A DNA stretch of 64,000 bases from Nothophaeocryptopus gaeumannii (Eukaryota; Ascomycota; Dothideomycetes; Mycosphaerellales; Mycosphaerellaceae): contig JASISA010000001.1 in assembly GCA_031771865.1 (NCBI GenBank), positions 1,054,001 through 1,118,000 of the forward strand, in the 5' to 3' direction. Below, piece after piece: positions 33,004 to 42,497 of the stretch. Position 1 is the first letter of the stretch. Every line of letters begins with the position of its first letter. The notes under the pieces are model-generated. The model was not told where the DNA came from. It did not search any database and saw only the letters and a program-made list of their open reading frames with translations. Both the position numbers and the translations under genes were made by a program.

Positions 33004-33819
33004 CTAACAGATTTCTGGGTCTGCCTCGTAGAAGGCCTCGACCATCACCAGCAAAGTCTCCTGACCGAGAGCATTTTGGAACGCCTTCTCCTAGAAGAAA
33101 ACCTCATACGCGGCTGCAACATCTGGCAACCGCCAGGTCCTCACAATGTCCTTGTCATACACAATGACTTCTCCGCTGTTGACGACATTGCTTTCCACGG
33201 CTCGGGCTCTACCATCCTTTACTGTCACCGCCTGTCCTGCAGCATGAGTGCGCCCATGCTGTTTCAGCGGCAAAGCGCTATACGACGTGTGCTCGGGGAC
33301 GAAGCATTCTATCGGTTGCACTCGTGAGTTGCCACATCCGCCCGACACCGTGACGTTGACGTGATCCGCGATAAAGGCGTGCAAGCGTTCGACATCGCTT
33401 GGCCCTTTCTCGTCGATGCTGCTGTTGGCCTGGCAAATATTAGCTGGATAATGTGAAGTCTGTGAAAGTATACTTACCGATGACGCCATGCTGGTATCAA
33501 TGTCTTCTAGTGATGTGTTCGGAATGCTGTTGATGTCGCGGGTGTGAAGAAGCAGAGCAAGTTTGTCAAGGTAGTAGAGTTGGCATGTTGCAGGCACACA
33601 GAATCCGCCTGTATCCCAGCAGGTGAACACGGAAGCAGCTGCCGTCCCACCACGCACATCCGCATCAGGTGTCCAAAGCTGTAGTGCACTTGCATATTCT
33701 GCGCGTCTGGAAGGCACTGCACTCGGCTCGCGTGGTATGCGAATGGCAGTCCCGTTCCTCTCCATCTCTTGGCAGGCGACTTGCACCAAAAAAGGTGAGA
33801 CTCCTGCATATTCTTTCAT
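33004..33819 (-). CDS. Unknown protein, possibly truncated by an internal TAG
   Basis: Two exons from the ATG at 33819: 33478-33819 and 33004(or 33091)-33429, with a 48-nt intron (GTAAGT donor, TTTGCCAG acceptor). It has no signal peptide; Cys pairs occur around FTCWDTGGFCVPATC, followed by DVERLHAFIADHVNVTV, GQAVTVKDGRARAVESN and IVRTWRLPDVAAAYE. I do not recognise the family. The frame meets TAG at 33091-33093 after EVFF, but the same frame continues with EKAFQNALGQETLLVMVEAF and stops at 33004, suggesting a C-to-T nonsense change (CAG to TAG) or a read-through extension. An alternative is an undetected intron. Confidence 0.5.
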
Positions 33820-33883
33820 TGTCACATTGCCCACGAGTGGATCGAATGCTATCTCTATTCAGAACCTTGAAATGGCATTCCTC

Positions 33884-35236
33884 TCATAGGGCGTCCATTG
33901 CCGCCCGCGTGCTCAACTGTTCGTTCTTGTTCCCAAGTCTGCTGATCTGCAGAAACGCATCGCAACCCCAGCCCTCTAAGCTATGGATTTCGAGACTGCC
34001 AGCCCAGTATTCGGCATAGATCTTGCTCATCGGCAGGCCCATGCCAAGTTTGAGATCAGGCGGTCGCACCGCTAACGAAGCTAGAGAATTGCCAAATTTC
34101 TCGTCATGAGGGCCGACATCTCTGTAGGTTGGCTCACTAGGTAGCTTCAAATCTTGCATTGTGGCGGCGAGTCTCGGGACTTGACCAAGGTTCTGAAGCC
34201 TGTTGTTTCGACGCGGCCCTTTCGCAAACGACCAGAGGTAAGGCAGCACCTCCCTCTCAACGCCACCACCCTGATCGGAAATCCGAATAATGACATGCTG
34301 GGCCGCTTCGCAAATGAGAACCTCGATTGGTGGTGGATGGTCAAATCCCCGCTGCTCAACCATGGCTTGGATGCTGTTGCTAAGCAGCTCTCCAAGGATG
34401 TATTCGAGGTGAGAAGGGATATATGGGAACGTCGTGTCAAGATGACCTTGCAAGACAATCTGTGGGATTGCGACATTCGGGCCATACGCCTGCGCACAGA
34501 GGTTCCTGGCAGCGTCTGCGCATCTCTGGATGATCTCTTTGGCATTGCACCTCAGGAATATCTCACCCACGAAATCATCTTCAGGTGCAACAGCAGGCTT
34601 CTTGGCGTCCGGAAAGTGCCAGGGTGAGTGAAAGGTCTCGGTCAAGGCTAGATGCTGCTCGGCAATGACTCTCCGGCTAATGCGAGAGCGTAGGAGCGTC
34701 CTCATAAAACGGTCACACTTCTCGCTGCTGACAGAGTCCTGAATTTCAAGAATGCCCATAGCGAGTTGGGGAATGACAGAAAGGTGTTCCTTCAAGGTAG
34801 TCTTGATCACCTCGCAGAATCGGTCGTTGTCGTTCAGAGTCCGGACTTCGCCAACTTTCCGGAAGCGCTCGAAGGCTGTGTAATACAGTTCGTATACATG
34901 GCTGATATGTTGATTGGTGACAGCTGAGTACGGCAAAGTCTGCATGTTACGCAATCTGTGGGCAATTCTGGTAGGAAGCTCCAAGCGAACATAGTTGGCC
35001 GAGTTCAGTAGTCGCTCCTCTGTCAGGGTACGTCCAAAGAATGTCAACTGTCGAAGGCTGATTGGTCTTGCCTCTCGCGAGACCCAATCGTCCAGGATAT
35101 TGGAAGGTCGCCATGGAGGAGGAACTGTGCCAGGAAAGGAGCTGGTCGAGGTTGCAGCGGCCGATGTGGCATAGGCACGGGATCGAATAGCAGACGGAAG
35201 GCGAAGTAGGTTCCGCGTCTCTACTAGCTTTGTCAT
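33884..35236 (-). CDS. Mitochondrial pyruvate/branched-chain dehydrogenase kinase family protein
   Basis: Single exon; 450 aa from the ATG at 35236 (the frame is open to 35413). The start at 35236 gives a basic amphipathic mitochondrial presequence (MTKLVETRNLLRLPSAIRSR). An N-terminal four-helix region (PTRIAHRLRNMQTLPYSAVT, VYELYYTAFERFR) is followed by a GHKL ATPase domain: N-box EYILGELLSNSIQAMVE, G1 box ISDQGGGV, and G2 box GMGLPMSKIYAEYWAGSLEI. These kinases phosphorylate E1-alpha of pyruvate or branched-chain keto-acid dehydrogenase and inactivate it in the matrix. Which substrate is used cannot be decided by eye. Divergent from the coiled-coil gene at 35727. Confidence 0.92.
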   Translation of the reverse strand: MTKLVETRNLLRLPSAIRSRAYATSAAATSTSSFPGTVPPPWRPSNILDDWVSREARPISLRQLTFFGRTLTEERLLNSANYVRLELPTRIAHRLRNMQTLPYSAVTNQHISHVYELYYTAFERFRKVGEVRTLNDNDRFCEVIKTTLKEHLSVIPQLAMGILEIQDSVSSEKCDRFMRTLLRSRISRRVIAEQHLALTETFHSPWHFPDAKKPAVAPEDDFVGEIFLRCNAKEIIQRCADAARNLCAQAYGPNVAIPQIVLQGHLDTTFPYIPSHLEYILGELLSNSIQAMVEQRGFDHPPPIEVLICEAAQHVIIRISDQGGGVEREVLPYLWSFAKGPRRNNRLQNLGQVPRLAATMQDLKLPSEPTYRDVGPHDEKFGNSLASLAVRPPDLKLGMGLPMSKIYAEYWAGSLEIHSLEGWGCDAFLQISRLGNKNEQLSTRAAMDAL

Positions 35237-35726
35237 GTTGGTGGTCTCTGGAGAGTGATCGAAGCTCTCGGAGGAGAGGCGTCTGTGAAGTCGCAAGAAG
35301 CAAAAGAGTCGATAGGACGGAGCTGCCAGCTTCCGGGACTGACCGATCATGTGGCGAAATAGTCGCACCGCTGGATCATCGTGCATCAAGCGTTCTGGAT
35401 GCTCTTCGGTCAATTCGATCCAGCCTTGAGACAGTGACAGAATGGTCTGAAGCCGGGGAGGTTAAAAGTCCCAGTCACTTCAATATTCGTAGAGTTTGCT
35501 GGAAGACCCTGCTCTCACGACTTTTGAACCTCTCTGTTCGGCTGAGCGAACTCAATTCGGTCGCGTCTCCCGACTCAACCCCACGCGGAGTACGTAACAT
35601 TGAACTCACATCACACTTCTTCTCTTCCCACCCATTGTTACGGAGCATTGCACGCGTTGGCATTTGGCATCAGGGTGTTCGGCGTTCTTGAAGTTTGAGT
35701 CGCACTGTCTTCGGAACAGTAATAAC
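35237..35726. promoter_or_regulatory. Divergent promoter region (kinase / coiled-coil gene)
   Basis: 490 nt between the two start codons on opposite strands; no coding signal of its own. No specific sites identified. Confidence 0.5.
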
Positions 35727-37712
35727 ATGCAGTCGAGTCCTCCAGTACCCGCTTGGGACCGTCGCGTCACCCACGCGGACTCGGATGAAGAATACACATT
35801 GAACATGGAGGCCCTGGATATTGGGAACGATGACACAGACACCTCGATACCGAAACAGAAAGTCGATCACATCCACTCTGAAGACATCGATGGCCCGAGC
35901 GACTTCACACAGAACATGGATGCGTGGATGAAAAGCGGAACACTTGGAAGAGGCACTTCGAAGAAGATGAGCAGCGCAGCAGCGCAGACAATTAGCGAGC
36001 AGATTGAGGAAGAAGAGTATAAGCACGAGCTGAAGGCAAACTACCTGAAGGTGCCGGCGAAAGACGACGATGCGCACTCCGGAAGCCACCACACGCCCGA
36101 GAACACCCCGCCAAAGGTTTCCGTGGTGGACCACTCGCAATACGGAGACCAATTCAGCTCGGAGTGGCAGACCGATGGCGAAGGCTCAACACCACTTCCT
36201 CCCGCTCACAAACAATTCCTGCAGCCGACAGTCGAGGACTACTACAGCGAGCTAAGTCCGGGTCGCCAGATCTCGGGTCAGTCGATGCGTGGCCGTCCCT
36301 CAGCGATGAGCAGCATGCAAAAGAAAGCGAAAGATCACGGAGGGCGATCAACGCCCGGCCGAGCTTCGAGTCCGACTCTGTCATCCGTGCGGTCACCCAT
36401 TTTGGCAAGGACATCGACTCACCAGACCCACGTCACGAACGGAACAGCGGGACGTGAGACGGTTGATGAATCGAGGCAAGAGGTGGAGTCACAGGTTCAG
36501 GAGCTAGATGCCAAAGTGCATCAGCTCGAACTTTTGAATGAGGCGCTGGGCCAAGCGTTGGATGAGGAGAGGAGAGTCAGGAAGCAGGAGAAGCAAAGCC
36601 ATGACTCACGGTCAGCTGAAGCAGCGAGGCGTGAGCAAGACCTGATCGAGATGAAGGAGTTGGCATATAAGCACAACGACGAATTTCGGCGCGAATTTAG
36701 CTCCCTGAAGGACAAGCTACTCGATCAGCAGCAAATGATGGAGAGCGCGAAGGCTGGCGCGCAACTCGATGACAAGAATCGTGCTGTGGAAGTGGTGAAG
36801 CTGAAGACGCAGCTAGAGCAGGAGAAAGCGGAGCATAGTATGCAGGTCAGAGCACTGGAGCAGGACTTGGAATCGACGAGACGCAGTCGCGACAATGCAG
36901 AAGAGGCCGCTCGAGTCTTGCGAGAGGATCTTGACGAAGAGCGAGGTCTGCATGAAGTGGAAATTGAGAGACTAAGAACAGAATTACAGCAAGCGCACGA
37001 AGATGAGGCTGCGATTTCTGAGCTGGAGCGAGAGCTGCTGAATGCTAAGGATGAGATCGAGCGTCTGAGAATGACGAACGAGGAGACCGCGGACCAACTT
37101 AAGACGGCCAACCAACAGCTTGTTGACGTCAAGCAATTGAATCATGAAGAGACGTCGCGGACGGCTACGGAACGAAGCAGAGCGGTGGAGCTGGCGTCTG
37201 GGCTGCAGCGCCAGATGCAAGAGCTGAAGCAGCAGATGCGTGACGAGCAAGCGGCACATCAAGCCGAAATCCAGCGATTGAAATCTCAGCACGATCAATC
37301 CGGCAGCGTCTCCACACAAGAAGTCAACACTATTCGCGAACAGCTCGAAGCCAAGCAGTCTGAATTCAACGCCGCTATCATCGAGCGCGACGAGAACCAG
37401 GATTCGTTGCAGGCTCTGGCTTCTGAGAAAGAAGCTCTCCGGAGTAAGCTGTCGGACATGGAATCGGTCAACACCGCGCTCGACGCCAAGGTGTCTGAAG
37501 CAATTAGGAAGCAAGAGAAGCACTGGCGCGAGAAGTTTGAGAAGTATAGCCAGGAGCGCGAGTTGATGGCCAAGGCTTTGTTGCACCAGTGGGGACGCGA
37601 GGAAGTTGGCGTTGAGGATCCGCAGCTCTATGCGTACAAGTACCTCAAAAGGTCAGGCTCCGACGGGAAGGAGAATAGGAATCCTGGAAAGTCGTCAAAG
37701 GCTGCGTCGTAA
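35727..37712 (+). CDS. Large coiled-coil protein, possibly spindle-pole-body or cytoskeletal
   Basis: 661 aa from the ATG at 35727 (A at -3), chosen because the upstream 21 residues in the same frame look non-conserved. The N-terminus is acidic with DFTQNMDAWMKSGTLGRGTS and a helical block ending HELKANYLKVPAKDDDA; residues 110-240 are Ser/Pro-rich and disordered; a continuous heptad-rich coiled coil runs from about 255 to 625 (LEQDLESTRRSRDNAEEAAR and similar). The C-terminus ends with HWREKFEKYSQERELMAKAL, then LLHQWGREEVG and YAYKYLKR. That terminal block resembles fungal spindle-pole or cytoskeletal scaffold proteins, but I cannot assign a name. Intact, no introns. Confidence 0.85.
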   Translation: MQSSPPVPAWDRRVTHADSDEEYTLNMEALDIGNDDTDTSIPKQKVDHIHSEDIDGPSDFTQNMDAWMKSGTLGRGTSKKMSSAAAQTISEQIEEEEYKHELKANYLKVPAKDDDAHSGSHHTPENTPPKVSVVDHSQYGDQFSSEWQTDGEGSTPLPPAHKQFLQPTVEDYYSELSPGRQISGQSMRGRPSAMSSMQKKAKDHGGRSTPGRASSPTLSSVRSPILARTSTHQTHVTNGTAGRETVDESRQEVESQVQELDAKVHQLELLNEALGQALDEERRVRKQEKQSHDSRSAEAARREQDLIEMKELAYKHNDEFRREFSSLKDKLLDQQQMMESAKAGAQLDDKNRAVEVVKLKTQLEQEKAEHSMQVRALEQDLESTRRSRDNAEEAARVLREDLDEERGLHEVEIERLRTELQQAHEDEAAISELERELLNAKDEIERLRMTNEETADQLKTANQQLVDVKQLNHEETSRTATERSRAVELASGLQRQMQELKQQMRDEQAAHQAEIQRLKSQHDQSGSVSTQEVNTIREQLEAKQSEFNAAIIERDENQDSLQALASEKEALRSKLSDMESVNTALDAKVSEAIRKQEKHWREKFEKYSQERELMAKALLHQWGREEVGVEDPQLYAYKYLKRSGSDGKENRNPGKSSKAAS

Positions 37713-37855
37713 GCGTGGTGAATGTGCGATGATCGATAGCAGAGCCCTCCGGTGTAGGGTGCAATGAAGGCACGACCTCTGTACCAACATAATGAACTCA
37801 TGCATCTTTCTGTCATTCAGATCCCCCTCTCCTTCCCCATACATTGTCCTCTTAT

Positions 37856-38277
37856 TCAAAGCAACCCCTTCCTCGCTAACTCAATCTTCCTCGCCGCCTC
37901 CCCCTGCTTGAACCCGCCCTTGGACACACAAGCCATACTCCCCTCCCCAAACTCAATCTTATCTTCGACGCCCGGGAATGCGCAGGGACAGTGGTGTGGG
38001 AAGTGTACGCAGGAGAGCGTGTGCGGGCAGAGGTATTTGTCGCAGCGGGCTGGAAAACAGTCAGCAGATGGACATGATAGGGAGCGTAGGGCTATTCGGG
38101 GGGGAAGAGCGTACCGCCTTCGTATTGCGATTGATACCATTGAGAATCGGAGGGCATGTTCTGGGGTTCTTGTTGGCGTTGTTGCTGGCCGAACATGTCG
38201 CCGAAGTTGAAGAATTGGGCTTGAGCGAAAGGTACTATCAGCAGAATGAATGCTGATATGAGGGTTTGGAGCTCCAT
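37856..38277 (-). CDS. lcl2: Long chronological lifespan protein 2 (LCL2)
   Basis: Two exons, 38115-38277 and 37856-38049, with a 65-nt intron (GTACGC donor, TTTTCCAG acceptor); 118 aa. A signal peptide (1-20) is followed by QFFNFGDMFGQQQ, a Gln-rich stretch, and then, across the junction, ARCDKYLCPHTLSCVHFPHH with six conserved cysteines in total and a basic C-terminal helix. This layout is characteristic of LCL2, an ER or secretory-pathway protein linked to ERAD and lifespan in yeast. Length is normal for the family. It is divergent from NOP10. Confidence 0.94.
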
Positions 38278-38558
38278 CTTTGAGTCTGTCGTGATGGTCG
38301 ATTGTTGTGTTAGAGGTCATCGATGTTGCATTGGAGTTGCAAGCTGGCAGCTGATTGGTGCCTCAGGCCCTCAAGAACGCGGAGCGGAAGAGCCAAGACA
38401 TTTTCGCCGAACGAAGTGCGACTGCAGAGCTTGGTGGAGGAGATTTCGCGACTTCATCCAGAACTCAACCAGGACGACACCGAGACCTCTACTACCGAAC
38501 GCGCAGCGAAGAAGCCTACACCAAACTATATTCGAGACCACTCGACCTTTTCGCCAAA
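38278..38558. promoter_or_regulatory. Short bidirectional promoter (LCL2/NOP10)
   Basis: 281 nt separate the two start codons on opposite strands. The open frames through it are 5' leader sequence, not extra coding. Confidence 0.6.
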
Positions 38559-38864
38559 ATGCATTTGATGTACACCCTCGACTCGAACGGCAAGCGCCTG
38601 TACACCCTCAACAAGATCGTCGACGGCGAGGTCACGAAATCCGCACATCCTGCGAGGTTCTCTCCCGATGACAAATACTCTAGGTGCGTCTTCACAGCCT
38701 CAGCGCTGCTGAAATCTGATCTCGCAGTGCAACACTCGGCGAATACAGGGCAACAAGCTAACGTGGCTCGCAGACACCGAGTGACTCTGAAGAAGCGATA
38801 CGGGCTGCTCTTGACCCAGCAGAGTAGGGCGCATGGAAGCACTGGTCGTCAATATACATGCTGA
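38559..38864 (+). CDS. nop10: H/ACA ribonucleoprotein subunit Nop10
   Basis: Two exons, 38559-38683 and 38774-38864, with a 90-nt intron (GTGCGT donor, GCTAAC branch, GCAG acceptor); 71 aa. MHLMYTLDSNGKRLYTLNK begins the protein, SAHPARFSPDDKYSR ends exon 1 and HRVTLKKRYGLLLTQQ follows, matching the Nop10 fold across the junction. Nop10 belongs to the H/ACA core with Cbf5, Nhp2 and Gar1 that pseudouridylates rRNA in the nucleolus. The normal fungal protein ends soon after LLLTQ; here about 14 further residues follow (SRAHGSTGRQYTC), a slight extension or a later stop. Confidence 0.93.
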   Translation: MHLMYTLDSNGKRLYTLNKIVDGEVTKSAHPARFSPDDKYSRCVFTASALLKSDLAVQHSANTGQQANVARRHRVTLKKRYGLLLTQQSRAHGSTGRQYTC

Positions 38865-39307
38865 CAATATTACAGAGGACAAGAAGGTTCTTGGACAATA
38901 GCCGAATGAGAAGCAAAAGCCAGGATTGAGGGATTAGCGAGGAGTTTGGCGCAAACATGGAACACCAAAAGGATAACGCAACTGTACAGCTCGGCCAGAC
39001 CATGATCTTACAAGTCGAGTTGGCCCATGTCGGAGAGCTGTCGACTCGTGTGCACATGCATGCGCGGCTGGCCATATGACAATGCATGCGACTTCCTATT
39101 GTGGCATCAATGGGTTACAGATGAATGTTGCACACACTCATGACATTCTTACAGTCGTTACTTCCTCTTCAAGTTCTACTTAAAAACTTGCTACGACACT
39201 GACCGATATAGATCTATCACCAATGCAACACATACCGCAAGCCAGCGCAGCGTAAACCGACTGAAGGAACACATCCCATTTCTCGCCCATCATCATTCAG
39301 CGTCATC
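38865..39307. other. Intergenic, promoter of the 39.3-kb gene
   Basis: No coding signal recognised. Confidence 0.45.
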
Positions 39308-40093
39308 ATGGAGAACTCGCCGCTCAACCAGCTTCCCGCCGAAGTCGGAAACGAAAGTTACGAATTGTTCTTCACAGCCAAGGAAGGCATCGACCTGGCC
39401 GATCCAGATGAGAAGTTGAGAACGCAGCCACCAATCACACGGACTTGCAAACATATCAAAAAGGAGAGCCTCCAGCTCTACTACGACACCAACAAGTTCC
39501 GTGCTACCATCACTCCGGACTATCCGTGGTTTGAGTACACTTCGCCCGATATCCTCACCATTTGCGATCTCAAGTTCGATCGGATCCTAGCCCAACTTAC
39601 GGCGTGGCTGATAAGCACACCAGCCACATGTCATCAGATCATATCCAAGGTAAGTATTCACATTCCAGATGAGATGATTGGCGAGGAGTATTGGTACTTT
39701 CGCAAGGACAAGTTCGCAAAGCTTGCGAAAGGCTTCAAGAGTAAGGGCTATGGACGCGATAAAGTCTGCGTTCATGTGGCGGTGTCTGGCAGGGCTTATT
39801 GGAGACGGAGCCCAACTTACCTTGAGCGATGGGAGGAGAAGGTTGAGGAGACTGGATTCCGGTGCGAGGCGCATTGGGCGGATTGGGACGCAGAACGAGG
39901 AAACGGTGCGCTCACTCAGAACGTTGGTGGGACTCCCCGCAAACGGATAGGGAGACGGGTGCATATGCAGCGGCGAAGATCTCGAGAGCAGAAGGAAGCA
40001 GGTGAGCGCATGGTGTTCCCGATGTCCTCAATGTCCTCAAAAGCTGACAAGCGACGGCAGATTCTGCTCAGCAGAGCGATGAGTAAATACTGA
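39308..40093 (+). CDS. F-box-like family protein, diverged
   Basis: Single exon, 261 aa. Starts MENSPLNQLPAEVGNESYEL, where the LPxELRNxIYE hallmark of the family has been altered (GNESYEL), then keeps the family's second block ITRTCKHIKKESLQLYYDTN. The middle (ATCHQIISKVSIHIPDEM) and basic C-terminus (RKRIGRRVHMQRRRS) are less conserved. Related to the gene at 2289 but with a shorter N-terminus. Role inferred as ubiquitin-ligase adaptor or unknown; the altered motif makes SCF binding doubtful. Confidence 0.72.
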   Translation: MENSPLNQLPAEVGNESYELFFTAKEGIDLADPDEKLRTQPPITRTCKHIKKESLQLYYDTNKFRATITPDYPWFEYTSPDILTICDLKFDRILAQLTAWLISTPATCHQIISKVSIHIPDEMIGEEYWYFRKDKFAKLAKGFKSKGYGRDKVCVHVAVSGRAYWRRSPTYLERWEEKVEETGFRCEAHWADWDAERGNGALTQNVGGTPRKRIGRRVHMQRRRSREQKEAGERMVFPMSSMSSKADKRRQILLSRAMSKY

Positions 40094-40160
40094 GGACACA
40101 GATTCCGAACTTTGGATCGCCAAAGCCTCTATCCTCACTCAAAATTGAGCATCTCCCAAC

Positions 40161-41528
40161 ATGAACCTCGCTTTTCACCTTTCAACTTCACATTCGCATT
40201 CGCAACAGCAGCATAATCAGAATAACGCGTACACTAACATCGCCGACATGTCTTTTGCCTGCCCTTGCGGAAAGGTCTTCGCATCGACAGGCTCATTGAC
40301 TTGCCACGTCAATGAGCTGGGCCACGTCGTTGCTTGCTTCCTTAGGAGCGAACGAGCACGGAATATCCACCAAACTGGCACGAAGCATACCGACCGGCTT
40401 GGCGAGGGCAACACCAAAATTCCAGCAAGCGTAGCATCTGATGCAAGTGCAAATCCTTCAGCGACGCCTGATCCTCTGGCAAAGACAATCTATCCATCAA
40501 CCACCATCTCCTCTTCAAACACGAATACTTCAGTGAGACCCAAGCTTCCGGCAAACGCAAGCGACCCAGCCAGCATAACCCCTTGCAGCACAATTACTTC
40601 GGCGACATCAAAGCCTTCAGCGACATCAAAATCTCCGGTGAAGACAAGCGCGACAACAAGCACAAAGATTTCTCCGAGCCCACCTGCCAAAGTCACCAGA
40701 TGCTCTTGTAGCTGGGTATTCACTGAGCAAGGACTGAAGGATCACCAAGAAAAGACAGGGCATGACGTCGTTGGCGCTACGCATGGCAAGGGAGGCCTCG
40801 CATCAGAGAGGAAAAAATGTTCTTGTGGTCGGACTTTCAAGACCGAAGCAGCGTTGAAGGCCCATCAAGTCTGCATGAAGCGTAAGACCAGCGCCGATGC
40901 CCATACGAGTGTCGCGAGCGATCTCGCACAGAAGCAAGAAGACAGTGCCGTTGCGAGCACAGATGGCACGACCAAGATCAATACGAAGCAGGAGAACAGT
41001 GCTGGTACCCATACGAACAGAGAAGAAGACTCCGCGCCGAAGCATAGCGACAGCGCCGTTCCCAGCACAGACAGCACCATCAAGCCCACCACAAAGCAGG
41101 AGAGCAGCAAGCCGACCGAGCCTGCGCCGAAGCTCAAGAGCTGCGGCAATTGCAACAAACGCTTCAGGAACGAGCACGATCGACAATGCCATCAGCGGGA
41201 CACAGGCCATGTTGGGCAGCTCCAGGCAGTTGTCTCTCAGGTATCTCCGCCACACGTCATAGGAACAAGCGATCCAGTTCCAAGATACTGCTTCATTTGC
41301 GCACAGGCATGTGTGAATCAGAATGGATCACTGATGCACTTGAGGAGTTATCACCTCTCGTGCGAGGAATGCGGGCAATTTTTTGAGACGAGTCGGCAGA
41401 GGGACGCTCACCTGCGAGTGTCGGGACATAGCGGCGTGCCGAATCCACCTCGACCACGTCTCGATAGTGGAGTCGAGTTTTGTGATGTCGAGGACGGTGA
41501 TGAAGGTGTGTTGTTAGAAGGTTTCTAA
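40161..41528 (+). CDS. Multi-finger C2H2-like protein
   Basis: Single exon, 455 aa; an internal ATG at 40248 (MSFACPCGKVF) is an equally good start. Six C2H2-like fingers, most with the shortened C-x-C spacing: CPCGKVFASTGSLTCH, CSCSWVFTEQGLKDH, CSCGRTFKTEAALKAH, CGNCNKRFRNEHDRQCH, CFICAQACVNQNGSLMH and CEECGQFFETSRQRDAH. Between the first and second, and between the third and fourth, lie long Thr/Ser/Lys-rich linkers with internal repetition (KQE(D/N)SA, Thr-Ser runs). Likely a DNA- or RNA-binding protein; no target can be inferred. Confidence 0.75.
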   Translation: MNLAFHLSTSHSHSQQQHNQNNAYTNIADMSFACPCGKVFASTGSLTCHVNELGHVVACFLRSERARNIHQTGTKHTDRLGEGNTKIPASVASDASANPSATPDPLAKTIYPSTTISSSNTNTSVRPKLPANASDPASITPCSTITSATSKPSATSKSPVKTSATTSTKISPSPPAKVTRCSCSWVFTEQGLKDHQEKTGHDVVGATHGKGGLASERKKCSCGRTFKTEAALKAHQVCMKRKTSADAHTSVASDLAQKQEDSAVASTDGTTKINTKQENSAGTHTNREEDSAPKHSDSAVPSTDSTIKPTTKQESSKPTEPAPKLKSCGNCNKRFRNEHDRQCHQRDTGHVGQLQAVVSQVSPPHVIGTSDPVPRYCFICAQACVNQNGSLMHLRSYHLSCEECGQFFETSRQRDAHLRVSGHSGVPNPPRPRLDSGVEFCDVEDGDEGVLLEGF

Positions 41529-42497
41529 GGGAGGGAGGTGTGGCGATAGTGAGAATTGAATGATGTTAAGAGGGATATCTCACGAGTTCAAGCAGTCACT
41601 GAGGAGTGAAACGTGCAGACCGACGCTGGCGGGCCCGAAGCCAAGTTTCTACCATCAGCTTGCTCGAAGGTCACTACTGATATGTTCTTCGAATGGCGAC
41701 TTCGAACGTCGTTAGCTGACGAGGCCTTTCTTGAGCTGCGGAAGGTGTATCTCGGAGCTCAAGCCGTGGAAGTAATACGAGTCTATCCTCGATGTCAATC
41801 CGGAGATTCATAACACGCATGGTGTCGGTGATTGTCCCTAATAGGGCGAAGACCATTCCGCGAGCGCGAAGAACCTGCGCCGTCATTCTGCCTAGTACTA
41901 TACAACGCAATGCCAAGACTTTCACATGCGCTTATACCAAACTTGCTTGTTATCTGCAGCGCTTTCCCAAAGAATGGGTCAAAGGCCTCGTAGTACTCCA
42001 GAGTACCAAAAATTTCGCTCGATGTCCAATGGATTGGTAGATCATTCGCTCCTGAAAGTGTGCGCAAAAGAGCGAGGTTTGAAATGACGGTTTCGAATCC
42101 ATCCTTGCGTATTGAGCAACTTCGTGAACGCGGCAAGGTCAGCTCCTTTACACCATGTCATAGACATGTCATTGGCTACACCTTCTTCGAACCCCCAGAA
42201 AGGCCCCTTGTCCGTGGCATCGGAGCGGCAGAAGATCAATGTCGTGAGCGCTGTGCCATGTTCTTGTAGTCATCTTGACCTCTCATTTGGCGGTAAGTCC
42301 GTCGGATAACTCCTATCACCGCAGGCTGAAATCCTCAAATATTATCTTACTCAGATTACCTTGCACAGGCATCGCCATGCAGCTCGAAGTCTTGGCGCGG
42401 GCGACAGACCCGCTTCTTCGGCGCTCCGCCCTGCACTTCGATCCATATCAGTGTCTGACACTCCACAACATTCTCGACGAAGACAACACCACTTACG
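41529..42497. other. Region with fragments of an F-box-related family on the minus strand
   Basis: Minus frames 42042-42239, 41792-42136 and 41674-41925 read as three consecutive pieces of one protein in different frames (WGFEEGVANDMSMTW; EIFGTLEYYEAFDPFFGK; LGTITDTMRVMNLRIDIE), which fits a decayed member of an uncharacterised fungal family. No intact product can be assembled, so I do not name it. Confidence 0.35.

Noticed and set aside
35664..35726. Upstream ATG of the coiled-coil gene
   Set aside because: Adds 21 residues of poor quality; the next ATG at 35727 has better context. Not certain.
36984..37586. Long Leu/Arg-rich minus-strand frames across the coiled-coil gene
   Set aside because: Antisense shadows of a Glu/Gln/Lys-rich coding sequence; no domain or start context.
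35727..37712. Naming the coiled-coil protein Cut12
   Set aside because: Its N-terminus lacks the features I associate with that family; only general coiled coil and the C-terminal block support a spindle-pole role.
38323..38558. Upstream frames running into NOP10
   Set aside because: MHLMYTL at 38559 is the conserved Nop10 start, so the upstream part is leader.
39640..39675. Intron in the F-box-like gene at a GTAAGT...CCAG
   Set aside because: It would be only 21 nt, too short, and the frame is open without it.
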